Shown: piece after piece, positions 1 through 9,647 of the stretch
Position numbering within the stretch: the first letter of the stretch is position 1
Layout: each line of letters begins with the position of its first letter
Source: Bacteroidales bacterium
Lineage (GTDB): Bacteria; Bacteroidota; Bacteroidia; Bacteroidales; 4484-276
DNA: 40,190 nucleotides
Assembly (NCBI GenBank): GCA_012523265.1
Contig: JAAYIU010000071.1
Span: 1-40,190 of the forward strand
Reading direction: 5' to 3'
The notes under the pieces: generated by a model
Database searches by the model: none
What the model was told of the DNA's origin: nothing
Seen by the model: the letters and a program-made list of their open reading frames with translations, nothing else
Made by a program: the position numbers and the translations under genes

Positions 1-223
1 TATCGATATCTTTGTAGGCAGCCTCCTGATCGGAAAAATGAAACCCGATGTCGCGCAGGTTGGCAGCGCCCAACAGTGCATCGCAAATAGCATGTATCAG
101 CACATCGCCATCCGAATGCCCCAACGACCCGCTGTGATGCGGGATGTGCACTCCGCCAATCATCAGTGGCCGCCCTTCGGCCAACCGATGTACATCATAT
201 CCTAAACCTACCCGAAAATCCAT
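1..223 (-). CDS. ispF: 2-C-methyl-D-erythritol 2,4-cyclodiphosphate synthase, N-terminal part
   Basis: The first 74 codons of ispF, running off the left edge. IspF is the cytoplasmic zinc enzyme of the non-mevalonate isoprenoid pathway that cyclises CDP-methylerythritol 2-phosphate to the 2,4-cyclodiphosphate. The visible part starts [14 protein letters not shown] and contains the family landmarks: the metal-binding Asp10-x-His12 in GYDVHR, the [12 protein letters not shown] segment carrying the third metal ligand (His44), and DIGFHFSD. The ORF track missed it because it is truncated. The ATG at 223 gives the usual family N-terminus. Gene order relative to porV looks incidental, since a strong terminator lies between them. 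Identity is secure; the C-terminal half is outside the window. Confidence 0.95.
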   Translation of the reverse strand, partial: MDFRVGLGYDVHRLAEGRPLMIGGVHIPHHSGSLGHSDGDVLIHAICDALLGAANLRDIGFHFSDQEAAYKDID

Positions 224-242
224 AGACTACATTTTTAATTTA

Positions 243-250
243 CGAAAGTA
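243..250 (-). promoter_or_regulatory. Possible -7 box for ispF
   Basis: On the minus strand the sequence reads TACTTTCG, one base from the Bacteroidetes -7 consensus TAnnTTTG, about 20 nt before the ispF ATG. The same variant octamer precedes the bifunctional nuclease gene near 24.6 kb. No clear -33 element is seen. Confidence 0.35.
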
Positions 251-295
251 GTTTTAAAATCACTTGAATGCACAAACACTAATAATCCAGGGCAT

Positions 296-328
296 AAAAA
301 AGCCGGGAGAAATGATTTTCTCCCGGCT
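296..328 (-). terminator. Intrinsic terminator after porV
   Basis: A perfect 12-bp stem (AGCCGGGAGAAA paired with TTTCTCCCGGCT, loop of 4) is followed on the minus strand by TTTTT. It lies about 45 nt past the porV stop and ends the porU-porU-porV row before ispF. Confidence 0.92.
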
Positions 329-371
329 GTATTTCTATAAATTTTAAACCCGCATAGGGGGCTTTTTACTT

Positions 372-1565
372 TTAAAACTCGGCAAAGTCGAAGCTCAGGG
401 TAAAACGCAATGTGTTTTCCAGTGGGTTTTGCTGTTCCAGCGGTATCAGATACGAGAAGTCCAACCCGAACACATTGTATTTAAGTCCGGCTCCCAGGGT
501 GAAATATTTACGATTTCCTTTGTTTTTATTTTCATAAAAGAAACCACCGCGAACAGCAAAAACCTTGTTGTACCAATACTCTGCGCCGACGGAGAAATAA
601 AATTCGCGCAGCTCTTCTTCGAAGCCGCCGGGTGCGTCGTACCACGACTGGATCATGCCTTCCACAGGCCCCACATTGGGATCTCGTCCGGCTTCGATGA
701 CCCGTTGCCCGTCGATAATAATATAACCTGACGAATCCCTGGCATAGACCGGAGGGGTGGGAACGAGCAGCTTGTTAACATCAAACATAAACGACAGGCG
801 GTTGTAGTCGTCCAGATCGAGGGTAAGGCGCGGGCCGATGCGCAAGTTGGTAGGAATAAAATCTTTTTCGGTGGTAGCGTCAGAATAGGAGATTTTTGAT
901 CCGATATTGGAGATATTAATACCCAGAGCGAATTCGGCATATTCAAAGTTGCGCCAGTCGAGTTCGCGCTGATGATACACCGCAACGTCGGCTGCCACTG
1001 ACTGGCCGGGCTTGGTAGCCTGTCCGCCCACGCTCACGCCCTGTGTAAGGTTGGAGTGGATGTAACGGGCGGCAACAGCTCCCGACCAGGTTTCGGAGAA
1101 CTTACGGCTATAGGTAGCATCTACCGAGAATTCGTTAGGCCGGTAGTTACCGATAGCATAACCTTCGATGTTGGTAAACTGAATATCACCCAAAGTAAAG
1201 TAAAGCAGCGAAGCGGCAACCGTTTGCTTGTCGTCGATGCGGTAAAAGCCTGACACATACGCCAGGTTGATGTCGCTGACCAATGCGCGCAGCCACGGGC
1301 TGTACGATGCCGAGAAACCGGCTTTAGGTTCGATGAAAGCATATTTGGCAGGATTCCAGTGCATGGAGGCGGCATCGGGTGTGGAGGCAGCGCCAACATC
1401 GCCCATGGCACCCGAACGGGCATCAGAGGCTATCAGCAGAAATGGCACTGCCGTAGTGATGGTGTTGGTTTGCCCGAGATAATTGGGTTTTTCACTATCC
1501 TGCGACCAGGCCAGGTGTGTCAGCATCATACATGCAGTTACAACTGCAAGGGTTTTTTTAATCAT
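372..1565 (-). CDS. porV: PorV, type IX secretion system outer-membrane shuttle protein
   Basis: PorV (LptO) is the outer-membrane beta-barrel of the type IX secretion system (T9SS). It receives cargo from the SprA translocon and carries it to the PorU sortase. The 397-aa product has a signal peptide (MIKKTLAVVTACMMLTHLAWSQ), then the N-terminal segment typical of PorV (TAVPFLLIASDARSGAMGDVG, TPDAASMHWNPAK), alternating beta-barrel strands, and a C-terminus ending in aromatic/hydrophobic residues (LSFDFAEF). Length fits the family. It lies 91 nt downstream of a porU, the usual porU-porV arrangement, and is closed by the terminator at 296-328. ATG at 1565 gives a clean signal peptide. Identification is by recognised family features and context. 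Confidence 0.95.
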   Translation of the reverse strand: MIKKTLAVVTACMMLTHLAWSQDSEKPNYLGQTNTITTAVPFLLIASDARSGAMGDVGAASTPDAASMHWNPAKYAFIEPKAGFSASYSPWLRALVSDINLAYVSGFYRIDDKQTVAASLLYFTLGDIQFTNIEGYAIGNYRPNEFSVDATYSRKFSETWSGAVAARYIHSNLTQGVSVGGQATKPGQSVAADVAVYHQRELDWRNFEYAEFALGINISNIGSKISYSDATTEKDFIPTNLRIGPRLTLDLDDYNRLSFMFDVNKLLVPTPPVYARDSSGYIIIDGQRVIEAGRDPNVGPVEGMIQSWYDAPGGFEEELREFYFSVGAEYWYNKVFAVRGGFFYENKNKGNRKYFTLGAGLKYNVFGLDFSYLIPLEQQNPLENTLRFTLSFDFAEF

Positions 1566-1656
1566 AAAGATCGGATTTACTTTTGTTGAAATTATGAAGG
1601 TAAACGGACATTCATTTTTAATATTGTTTTAAGCCATTGGCCAGAAACCATCGGGA

Positions 1657-4600
1657 TTAATCTGTGATAATGAGTTTCTGCACCCGTTCGGTAAACTGAC
1701 CTTTGGCGTTGCCCACACGCATGCGATACAGGTACATGCCCGGCGCCAGCTTCTGGCCGCCATAGCTGGTGCCGTCCCAGAAAATGGGTTCCATAGCATA
1801 GCCGCTGGTGGAAATCGTGTGTGATTCGAGTGTTTGTACCAGCTTACCATAAAAATCGTAAACTTCTACAGTAGCCGTCAGGTCGCCTTCAAACTGATTG
1901 TGGCGGAAGGTGAACCACGTTTCGTTGCGAAACGGGTTGGGATAGTTAAAAACATCGAGCAGGCTGACGCTGATACTGTCTGAAACAAAAAACTCCAGGG
2001 TTTTCTCCGAAGAGTTGTTAAACATATCCCAGGCGCGCAGACGCAACGTGTGCACCCCGTTTGACAATGGGCCGAGCGGCAGGGCAATGCTTCCGCTGCT
2101 GTGGTCGTCAAGCTCGGGATCGAAAAGATGGTTGAGGATCATCGAGTGATAGCTGTTTCCATCGATGGTAAGCACAATGTCGTGGCCTATGCCGGCACCG
2201 GTAGCGTTTATGCCCGATGGGTCGGAAAGACGCGCCAGAAATAGTGGCTCAGGATTGATGGCCGTACCGGGTATAAAAGTGCTGTCGTTAAGAAACATTT
2301 TGATGTCGGGGCCTTCATTATCGACCTGTGTGCTTTGTGGTGTGCCGCCCACCACCAGTCCCGAAAAGTAACCACTGGCATCGCGGGTGCTATCGATGGC
2401 ATAATAGCTCAGCTTTCCGTAGCCAAAATTATAGTCGATGTCGCGCGGGAGCATGAAGGTGTAGCTGAACCTGCCGTTTTTAACGCTTGCTTTTCCCTGG
2501 CAAAGGATGTTGTTTTGTAATTCAAAAGTATAAGGATAGCTTTCGGAGGCAGCGCCGAGTGTGGTTACCTGTTCAGGTTTGTCGTAAAGCACCGGGTATA
2601 TGGTTCCGTGAAAATCGCTAAGCATAACTCCCGGCATATTGTGCTGCTGAATGTGTCCGCTAATGGTGATGGTGCTGTTGGCGCTCAGCGTATCTTTAAA
2701 ATGAATAGCCGGCTGTCCGTTGATGGAATCGGTGATGATGTCGTGTTGTGGCAAGGCAAGCCTGAGGGCAGGATCGCCGAGCAGTGCAAAATTTAAGAGG
2801 CTGGTGCTGGTGGGCAGTTTTGATTTCATAATCAAATCGCCAAAGCGAAGGCTATTGGTACCTTGTACTGTAAAAAGTGTGTCGTAAACGCGCTGGTTGA
2901 GAACCAGGTTCACGCTGGCAAAAGCAACGCGTGTAGTTGTTAGCAGTGCGATACCGCCGCCATGCGGATTGAGCAGCACCAGCTCGCCGGCGGAGGTGAG
3001 TGCAGGATTATCATAACGACTAAACTCACAGGTAGCTGTTATTACCAGTGGCAGCCGGTCGTAGTTTTTCCAGGAGAGGATGTCGCTGATCTCTACCACA
3101 CTTTCGTGCGTAAGGCCGGTTTCGCCGCCGTGGCCGGTATAATTTACGATCAAAGCGCCTTCCTGCATCTGATCGTTAAAGGCTCTGTTGGCCTGCGGGA
3201 AAGTATTTCCGTTGGCAGTGCTTTCGAGCGGATAGGCATCGATATAAATTTTGTTGATGTTCACATCGCGGTTTTTGCGCCTGATGTCGCGCACCAGAAT
3301 CGTATCGGCCTGAAACAGGTGCAGGTTGAAATTGCCGTCGTCGGCCATAAAGCACATTTGCTTGCGCCAGGCGCCCTGGTTTCGGCTGGAAAGACGCATA
3401 TAGCGTTCTACTTTATCCACCATATCGTTAGCCTGTTGGGGGGTAACCACCGGAAATCTTCCGATACCCAGATCGATACTTCCCACCGATTCCTGACCCT
3501 CGCCGGCATCCATCATACCAAAAAAGTCGTCGGTGACAAAAGAGCCGGCATACCAATGCGAATTTTTGGCTTCAAAAGTGGGAACCATATTATGATTTTC
3601 ACCAGCGCGGTTTTTGAGATCGTAAGAAGCATCGCCAAAGAGCAACAAATACTTGAGCTTGGGCGCTGCCGGCGAGCGGTAATAAATCATGCGCACAAAA
3701 TCACGGATGGCTGACGGATCGGCTATTCCCGAACCAAACTCATTATAAATCTGGTCGGTAGTCACCACATGCACAGCCATATCATCCACCTCCTGGTGAA
3801 GTACTTTGAGCCGCTGGGCCTGCGCCAAAAAAAGCGGATGCGTAATAATGATAAAATCAGCGGCGCCAAGCTGATGCAGATTTTGATTTTCGACAGAACC
3901 CATCAATAGTGGTGAACGGTAATCGTTGGCGGTAAAGCCTACAAATTCGTTAATGGTATCGGATTTAATGATGAATTTGCATGCATCATTTTCAAAGGTG
4001 GTGTTCATCTGATAGGGTAGCAATGGGTTGTTGATATTCCAAACCTTAAGATTCGTTTCAGCATTGGCAATTACATATTGGCTAACACGATTGGGAAGTA
4101 CCTGCTGGCGATTTCTGAATGAGAAAAATTTACCATCATAAACCAAATGACTTACCACATTTACGGTAACGTAATTGAGCCATCCTGTCGAAAAATTGTC
4201 AGGTCTTAGATAGGTGATGTTAATGGTTACATCGGGGGTATCGTTAATTTTCAACCAGCGCGCTTTATTAGAAACGTTGGCATATTTGGTGACCGAATTC
4301 AACATAACATAACTCACCCTGTCGTAATACATTGAATCGCCGTTTGCACTGATTACAAACTGACTTGTCGATGCCGAGCGGGCGGCGAAGTCGGTGCTGA
4401 TGTGTGTGTTGGCGCTTACGTCGCGGTGCGGGAAAGGGAAGAAGAAGTCGTAGCTCAGCTGTTCGCTAAAGGTTTCGCCGTACCATTCGCGACCCGAACG
4501 AATAAGGTTGATGGAGTCGATTTCGTGCGTGGCATAATCGTCGTAGGTGGTTACAATATTTTCGGCTGTAAGCGTCTGTTGTGGCTGCATCTGGAGGCGC

Positions 4601-5496
4601 TTTCCGTCGATGGCTGAGGTATTAATAAAATAAAAGGCGGTATCCGAGTACTTATTCAGCGAAAATTCGTAAGCCTGCTTTATGTTGCTGTACTTCCATT
4701 GGTGTGGCGACTGGCCATAAAAGACGAAGTAGTCGCCGGCATCGAAAGAGCCATCGCCACCGTCGAACATTTCGATGGCATTTTCCTGCAGGTCGTCGTA
4801 GCGGAAGTCGTCGTTGGCCTGTGGCAACATGCCACCACCATTGCCATACACAGCAATAGCCGAAGAGGGGATGCTGCCCTGTGCCCCCAACTGCTGCAAA
4901 TGCTCCCAGGTAAGCTTGTAAATACCATCGGTGAGCAGGCCGATCTTAAACCACGTTCCGGCAGCCAGCACCGAGTTGTCGGCATAGTTAGGAATGGAAT
5001 CCCGCTTTACGCGGATATTCGCTTCGAAAGGCGATACTTCCCAGGAAAGCTCGAAGGAGATTATCTTTTCGAAATTGCCGGAGACGGCATTAAAGCGCAG
5101 CGGCATCAACCGGAAGATGGTGTGCCGCTCGCCCCGCGTCACGGCAATCTGCTCCGAATATTGTGGCGCGTCAGTGATCAGTTGTGCGTCTTCAATCAAA
5201 CGCATGTCGGCAGCTACGGTAGCCCATTTTACATTTTTTAATTCAAAACTAAGGCGCTCCGTATTTTCGTTCATCGGAATGCGCCGCGTAAAAACGGGCA
5301 GCAAGCCATAGGCATCCACGAAAGTGGCATCATCGAAATTCAGCACCAGCTCTGTCGATTCTTTTGCAGAAGCATCCCACGGCGCCGGAGCATTCCATTG
5401 CAGGATGTGATGCTCAGCAGAAACAGCCTGGCCAAAGAGATCAAAAGCTGCCGTGATGAGTAGCAGCAGCAGCAAGGGTTTATAAATATTCTTCAT
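1657..5496 (-). CDS. porU: PorU, type IX secretion C-terminal signal peptidase/sortase (copy 1, next to porV)
   Basis: PorU is a gingipain-type (peptidase C25) cysteine protease on the cell surface. It removes the C-terminal domain of T9SS cargo and attaches the cargo to A-LPS. This 1279-aa copy has a signal peptide (~1-22), an N-terminal beta-rich region, a C25 catalytic domain (about residues 548-912) and a C-terminal T9SS-type domain beginning near residue 1182 (NYPNPF...). Catalytic His789 sits in NYTGHGG and Cys823 in ITATCEF, a 34-residue spacing. It starts 56 nt after the stop of a second complete porU and is followed by porV. A possible -7 box just upstream suggests it can be transcribed separately. 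It is clearly PorU family; which of the two copies is the ancestral orthologue cannot be told from the window, although adjacency to porV favours this one. Confidence 0.93.
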   Translation of the reverse strand: MKNIYKPLLLLLLITAAFDLFGQAVSAEHHILQWNAPAPWDASAKESTELVLNFDDATFVDAYGLLPVFTRRIPMNENTERLSFELKNVKWATVAADMRLIEDAQLITDAPQYSEQIAVTRGERHTIFRLMPLRFNAVSGNFEKIISFELSWEVSPFEANIRVKRDSIPNYADNSVLAAGTWFKIGLLTDGIYKLTWEHLQQLGAQGSIPSSAIAVYGNGGGMLPQANDDFRYDDLQENAIEMFDGGDGSFDAGDYFVFYGQSPHQWKYSNIKQAYEFSLNKYSDTAFYFINTSAIDGKRLQMQPQQTLTAENIVTTYDDYATHEIDSINLIRSGREWYGETFSEQLSYDFFFPFPHRDVSANTHISTDFAARSASTSQFVISANGDSMYYDRVSYVMLNSVTKYANVSNKARWLKINDTPDVTINITYLRPDNFSTGWLNYVTVNVVSHLVYDGKFFSFRNRQQVLPNRVSQYVIANAETNLKVWNINNPLLPYQMNTTFENDACKFIIKSDTINEFVGFTANDYRSPLLMGSVENQNLHQLGAADFIIITHPLFLAQAQRLKVLHQEVDDMAVHVVTTDQIYNEFGSGIADPSAIRDFVRMIYYRSPAAPKLKYLLLFGDASYDLKNRAGENHNMVPTFEAKNSHWYAGSFVTDDFFGMMDAGEGQESVGSIDLGIGRFPVVTPQQANDMVDKVERYMRLSSRNQGAWRKQMCFMADDGNFNLHLFQADTILVRDIRRKNRDVNINKIYIDAYPLESTANGNTFPQANRAFNDQMQEGALIVNYTGHGGETGLTHESVVEISDILSWKNYDRLPLVITATCEFSRYDNPALTSAGELVLLNPHGGGIALLTTTRVAFASVNLVLNQRVYDTLFTVQGTNSLRFGDLIMKSKLPTSTSLLNFALLGDPALRLALPQHDIITDSINGQPAIHFKDTLSANSTITISGHIQQHNMPGVMLSDFHGTIYPVLYDKPEQVTTLGAASESYPYTFELQNNILCQGKASVKNGRFSYTFMLPRDIDYNFGYGKLSYYAIDSTRDASGYFSGLVVGGTPQSTQVDNEGPDIKMFLNDSTFIPGTAINPEPLFLARLSDPSGINATGAGIGHDIVLTIDGNSYHSMILNHLFDPELDDHSSGSIALPLGPLSNGVHTLRLRAWDMFNNSSEKTLEFFVSDSISVSLLDVFNYPNPFRNETWFTFRHNQFEGDLTATVEVYDFYGKLVQTLESHTISTSGYAMEPIFWDGTSYGGQKLAPGMYLYRMRVGNAKGQFTERVQKLIITD

Positions 5497-5531
5497 AATA
5501 TCTTTACGGAATTATCAGCAGTTTTATTTAT

Positions 5532-5539
5532 CAAAAATA
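5532..5539 (-). promoter_or_regulatory. Possible -7 box for the downstream porU
   Basis: The minus strand reads TATTTTTG, a match to TAnnTTTG, 36 nt before the porU copy 1 start, in the 56-nt gap between the paralogues. It could let the second copy be expressed apart from the first. No convincing -33 element is seen. Confidence 0.4.
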
Positions 5540-5552
5540 ATTTCTTAAAAAA

Positions 5553-8500
5553 TTAGCGTGCAATTACAAGCTTACTTACCGCAGAGGTAGTGCGTCCGAT
5601 TTCATCTCTAATCTGAACCCTGTACACATACACGCCGCCGCCCAGACTTCGGCCACTGTCGGTGGTGCCATCCCAACGAATAGGCTCAGCATAGAAACCG
5701 CTGCTCAGGTTGTTTTGTTGCAAGGTGGTCAACAACCGGCCGCTAAGATCGTAAATTTCTATTTTCACTTCTGTAAGCTCGTTGGCCTTATTGTGATTGT
5801 ATTTGAACCAGGTTTCGGTGGCAAAAGGATTTGGATAGCTGTAGATTTTATCAATAATGATCTGATCGCCACCTACTACAACAAATTTGAGCGATGCTTC
5901 GGAAGAGTTATTAAAAACATCCCACACCCTAAAAGTAACCATATGCTCTCCCGGCTCCAGGTTGCGAAAGGGAAAGCGCACGTAGCCGCTGGTATACCCT
6001 TTGGCATCCGACTCGTAATAGTCGTTTAGGTTATAGGGTCTTTCGGTATTTCCATCCAGCACGGCAGTAATATCGTGGCCAATGCTGTTGCCCACAGTGT
6101 TGATGCCGCTGTGGTCGAAGACATGCGCCAGCAGCACAGGGTTTTCGTTGGTAAAGTCGCCCCAGCGGAAGGTGGTGTCGTTCATATAAAGTTCTACCTC
6201 CGGCCCCTCTTTATCGGCAAGGGTGTTTTCGTCGAACCCGCCGACGATCAGATTAAAGTCATAACCATTGGCCGTTTTCACGCCGTCTTCGGCAAAATAA
6301 CTGATTTTACCCTGCCCATAATTGTAGGCTATGTCGATGGGAACCATAAATCTGAAAGAGAAAACGCCGTCCGTCACCTCGGTTTGTCCTTTATAAATTA
6401 CATTTTTGCGCAGCTTGAAAGTGCGCACCTGGCTCGACGAATCCTGACCCAGTGTACTTTCCACCGATTCTTTGTCATAAACAATGGCTTTTAATATCCC
6501 GTTAAAATCAGATTGAACGGCACCCGTGTTATCGGTAACCACGCCTTCGATTTTTACATTCGACAATGCATTGATTGTATCGGCCACTTGTCCGGTTTCT
6601 GCAAAAGTGATAGCGGTGGTGTGCACCTCGTAATCAGGATAGGCAATTTTCAGCGCGGGATCGCCAATCAGCAGAAACTTCAAGCCGTTGCCCAGTGTAT
6701 TGCTCTCGCGTTTGGCCAAACGGATAAGATCGCCCATAGCGTAATAGGCGCTGTTATTTTTAGAGAACATTTTTTGGTAAATCTTTTCGTTGAGCGTGTA
6801 GTTGGAACCGGCATAAGTGGCACGCGCCGTAGTAAACAGGGCTATTCCGCCGCCTTTGGGATTCAGGAAAACATACTCGCCTGCCGAGGTGCGCCCGGGG
6901 TCGTCATAGCGGGCAAACTCACAGGTAGCGGTGATAAACACAGCCATCTTATCGTAGTTTTTCCAGCTATTAATATCTCCGTTTTGCAGAACGCGCTCAT
7001 GTGCCCAGCCCACTTCGCCCCCGTGGCCGGTGTAATTCATAACGAGTGTACCTTTTTCGATGCGGTTGTTGATGGCCTCATTTACATCGGGATAACGCTG
7101 CCCGCCGGCAGTAGTCTGCTGCGGGTAGGCATCGAGATAAATCTTGTCGGTGTTGTATTGCGGATAGTAGTTCTCGATAAGTTTTGCCAGGTCGTCGGCC
7201 TGATTGGTGTGCAGATTGCCTTCTTCGTCGTCGCCGACAAATGTTAACACATTGCGCCAGTCGTCCATGCACTTGCGGCTGGTGGCATAATGCATTACCT
7301 TGTCCACACTTCGCTTGGCTTCTTCAGGCGTGGCTACCACAAAGCGTCCGATGCCGATATCTACCAAATCTCTTTCGCTCACACTTTCGTTGGGATCGAG
7401 AAACCCGAAATAGTCGTCGGTAGCAAAGGAGGCGATATACGAAATGGAGTTGACCGATTCGTAGGTCGGGACAAAGTTGGTGTTGTTTTGCAGGCGGTCT
7501 TTGTAGTCGTAGGAAGCATCACCAAAAAGCAGCAGATAGCTTGGCATCACCTCGCCATTGCCGGCGCGGGTATAAAACATGCGCATCATCTCTTTGATGG
7601 CTGTAATATCCTGCGCTCCCGACGAAAATTCGTTGTACACTGCCTGTGGCGTAGTGACCATTACCGTCAGGTTAGAAAAATCGCGGTGGAAATCGGCCAG
7701 GCGGTCGGCCTGCTCCAGAAAGTCGGGATGTGAAACGATGACGTAGTCGATGTTGCGCTGCGCGTGCAGGTTTTGGTTGGTAATAGTTCCGGCGGCTTCA
7801 GCCGTTAGAAACTGGCTGCCGTCGAAAGCCATAAATTCGCGGATCACGGGAGTTTCGAGCTTGAAGCGCAGCGTGTTATTTTGCGCTGTGGTTTGCACCT
7901 GATGCGCGTCGGTGGGTGATGTTACCTCCCACACAGTAATGCCGGAGCCTGCATTCCCGAGTACAAATTGAGTAATGTCTCCTTCCCCAAATGTGTCTGT
8001 ATTTCTAAAATCCATTTGCGCCCCGCTGAAAACCAGATTGCGCACCACGTTCAGTTCGATGTAGTCGAGCCAGCCAATGGAGCTGCTCACGGATTTGTTG
8101 TATTTGAGGCCGACGTTAACATCGCTGTCCGAAATCTCCAGCCGTCTTGTAATGGTATTGTCTTTGGCATAATCGCCTTGTGACGTTTCGGGAGCACCCT
8201 GTATGGGTATGGTTGCAACATTGTCGCCATTCATCGAAACTGTAAATGATGAAGAGACTACTGATTTCGCCACAGCTCTTATCATCAAGGTGTGTTGCGC
8301 TGAGGTAACAATATTGGGAAACGAAAAAGCAAAGTTGTGGGTTGTCTGCACGTCAAAGACCTCGCCCAGCCACTGGCGACCGGTTTTATAAATGCTCAGA
8401 TTGTCCCGCTCATGAAACTTGTGATCGGCAAAAGTAGTGGCCTCGTGTGTAGCGGCCTGGGTAGCCTGCGGCAGCATAGCGATGCGTTTTCCTTCGCCGG

Positions 8501-9365
8501 CTTTTATGGTAATAAAATAATAGGTGTGATCGGAATAAATGTTTTGCTGATGATCAAATTTCAACGCGCTGGGATTGTACTTCCAGGCGTGCGGCGACTG
8601 GCCATAAAACAGGAAATAGTCGCCCGGATCGAAACGGCCGTCGCCGCCATCCATCATTTGAATAGCGTTTTCTATCAGGTCGTCGGGGCGATATTCGCTG
8701 TTGGCTTCGGGCAGCATGCCGCCGCCATTGCCGTAAAGGCGCACTGTGGCCGAACTCACGCCGGAAAGATTCATCCCCATTTGCGCAAGCTGCTCATAGG
8801 TAACTTTGTAAATGCCGGTTTCCTGCACACTTATCCTGAACCACTCGCCACTGGCCAACACCGAGTTGGCGGCGTACTCCTTGGCGGCTGTTGTATTTTT
8901 TAATCCCTCCTTGGGCGTCAGCTCCAAATCGAACGCCACCAGTTTTTCGTATTTCCCGCTAAGCATGTTCAGCCTGAAGGGGAGCAGATGCACCATGGCA
9001 ACCGATACACCACGTGCACCGGCAATGTGGCTTTGCGGCTCGATGGCCGGCGTTATCATCAAAAGATTATCTATCAGCATCAGCTCGTCAGAAGTCAAAG
9101 GCAGGTATTCGGCATTGAGCAGTTTGGCTTCCACCGAGGTTGCTGCATTCTCCAGGGGCATCGCGATTGAAAACAGTGGCAGATTTGCGGATTGGCTTCC
9201 ATAGTCAGCACCGGTAAAAAATAAACGCGAAACTACAGGCGCCTCGGGGGTGGCCTGTTGATGTATGGTATGCCACTGGAGCTGGTAATGTTGCACCAGC
9301 TCGCCGGCCGATGCCACGGCTGAAACCAACACCAGAAAAACTGTAAAAAAGTGACGATTGATCAT
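5553..9365 (-). CDS. porU: PorU-family type IX secretion sortase (copy 2, upstream paralogue)
   Basis: A second full-length PorU homologue, 1270 aa, with the same layout as its neighbour: signal peptide (~1-20), N-terminal beta region, gingipain-like C25 domain (about 540-900), linker, and a T9SS-type C-terminal domain from about residue 1175 (SYPNPFATETW). The catalytic pair is intact (His781 in NYTGHGG, Cys815 in ITATCEF) with the same 34-residue spacing as copy 1, and many motifs are shared (GNGGGMLPEAN, DGGDGRFDPGDYFLFYGQSPH, FLNPKGGGIALFTT). It is therefore a tandem duplicate rather than a decayed copy. It is the first gene of the leftward row and diverges from the porP-like gene. It may be a redundant sortase, or one with different cargo or linkage chemistry; that is inference. 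Confidence 0.92.
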   Translation of the reverse strand: MINRHFFTVFLVLVSAVASAGELVQHYQLQWHTIHQQATPEAPVVSRLFFTGADYGSQSANLPLFSIAMPLENAATSVEAKLLNAEYLPLTSDELMLIDNLLMITPAIEPQSHIAGARGVSVAMVHLLPFRLNMLSGKYEKLVAFDLELTPKEGLKNTTAAKEYAANSVLASGEWFRISVQETGIYKVTYEQLAQMGMNLSGVSSATVRLYGNGGGMLPEANSEYRPDDLIENAIQMMDGGDGRFDPGDYFLFYGQSPHAWKYNPSALKFDHQQNIYSDHTYYFITIKAGEGKRIAMLPQATQAATHEATTFADHKFHERDNLSIYKTGRQWLGEVFDVQTTHNFAFSFPNIVTSAQHTLMIRAVAKSVVSSSFTVSMNGDNVATIPIQGAPETSQGDYAKDNTITRRLEISDSDVNVGLKYNKSVSSSIGWLDYIELNVVRNLVFSGAQMDFRNTDTFGEGDITQFVLGNAGSGITVWEVTSPTDAHQVQTTAQNNTLRFKLETPVIREFMAFDGSQFLTAEAAGTITNQNLHAQRNIDYVIVSHPDFLEQADRLADFHRDFSNLTVMVTTPQAVYNEFSSGAQDITAIKEMMRMFYTRAGNGEVMPSYLLLFGDASYDYKDRLQNNTNFVPTYESVNSISYIASFATDDYFGFLDPNESVSERDLVDIGIGRFVVATPEEAKRSVDKVMHYATSRKCMDDWRNVLTFVGDDEEGNLHTNQADDLAKLIENYYPQYNTDKIYLDAYPQQTTAGGQRYPDVNEAINNRIEKGTLVMNYTGHGGEVGWAHERVLQNGDINSWKNYDKMAVFITATCEFARYDDPGRTSAGEYVFLNPKGGGIALFTTARATYAGSNYTLNEKIYQKMFSKNNSAYYAMGDLIRLAKRESNTLGNGLKFLLIGDPALKIAYPDYEVHTTAITFAETGQVADTINALSNVKIEGVVTDNTGAVQSDFNGILKAIVYDKESVESTLGQDSSSQVRTFKLRKNVIYKGQTEVTDGVFSFRFMVPIDIAYNYGQGKISYFAEDGVKTANGYDFNLIVGGFDENTLADKEGPEVELYMNDTTFRWGDFTNENPVLLAHVFDHSGINTVGNSIGHDITAVLDGNTERPYNLNDYYESDAKGYTSGYVRFPFRNLEPGEHMVTFRVWDVFNNSSEASLKFVVVGGDQIIIDKIYSYPNPFATETWFKYNHNKANELTEVKIEIYDLSGRLLTTLQQNNLSSGFYAEPIRWDGTTDSGRSLGGGVYVYRVQIRDEIGRTTSAVSKLVIAR

Positions 9366-9540
9366 AAGATTATTATTTTATTAATAAAAGAGCCAACAAC
9401 ATGAGACAGACTATTGTTTATGGGAGCTTTACTGCCAATGCTGCTGACTATTGCCCGGTAACTACCTGTAATTAACACTTTGAAAAACGAAACTTTCGGG
9501 GCAATATTGCCGTTTTTTCCGTTTGCGTTCTTGCTGCGCT

Positions 9541-9548
9541 TATATTTG
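9541..9548 (+). promoter_or_regulatory. -7 promoter box for porP/sprF-like gene
   Basis: TATATTTG matches TAnnTTTG exactly. A TTTG lies upstream at 9522-9525, though that spacing is shorter than usual. It would give a leader of about 90 nt before the porP-like ATG and serves the rightward side of the divergent T9SS locus. Confidence 0.55.
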
Positions 9549-9647
9549 CACGCTGAACGCATCAGAAGGATTGTTGTTAAAATATCCCGAAAAATAAAGA
9601 GTTAATAATCAAGTGAAAGGTTGCGTAACATCTCCGGAATGGTCATC

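Noticed and set aside
2962-3714. 250-aa plus-strand ORF inside porU copy 1
   Set aside because: It is the antisense shadow of a well-supported sortase gene, with no recognisable domain or start signals.
6513-7247. 244-aa plus-strand ORF inside porU copy 2
   Set aside because: Antisense shadow of the catalytic domain coding region; composition is not protein-like.
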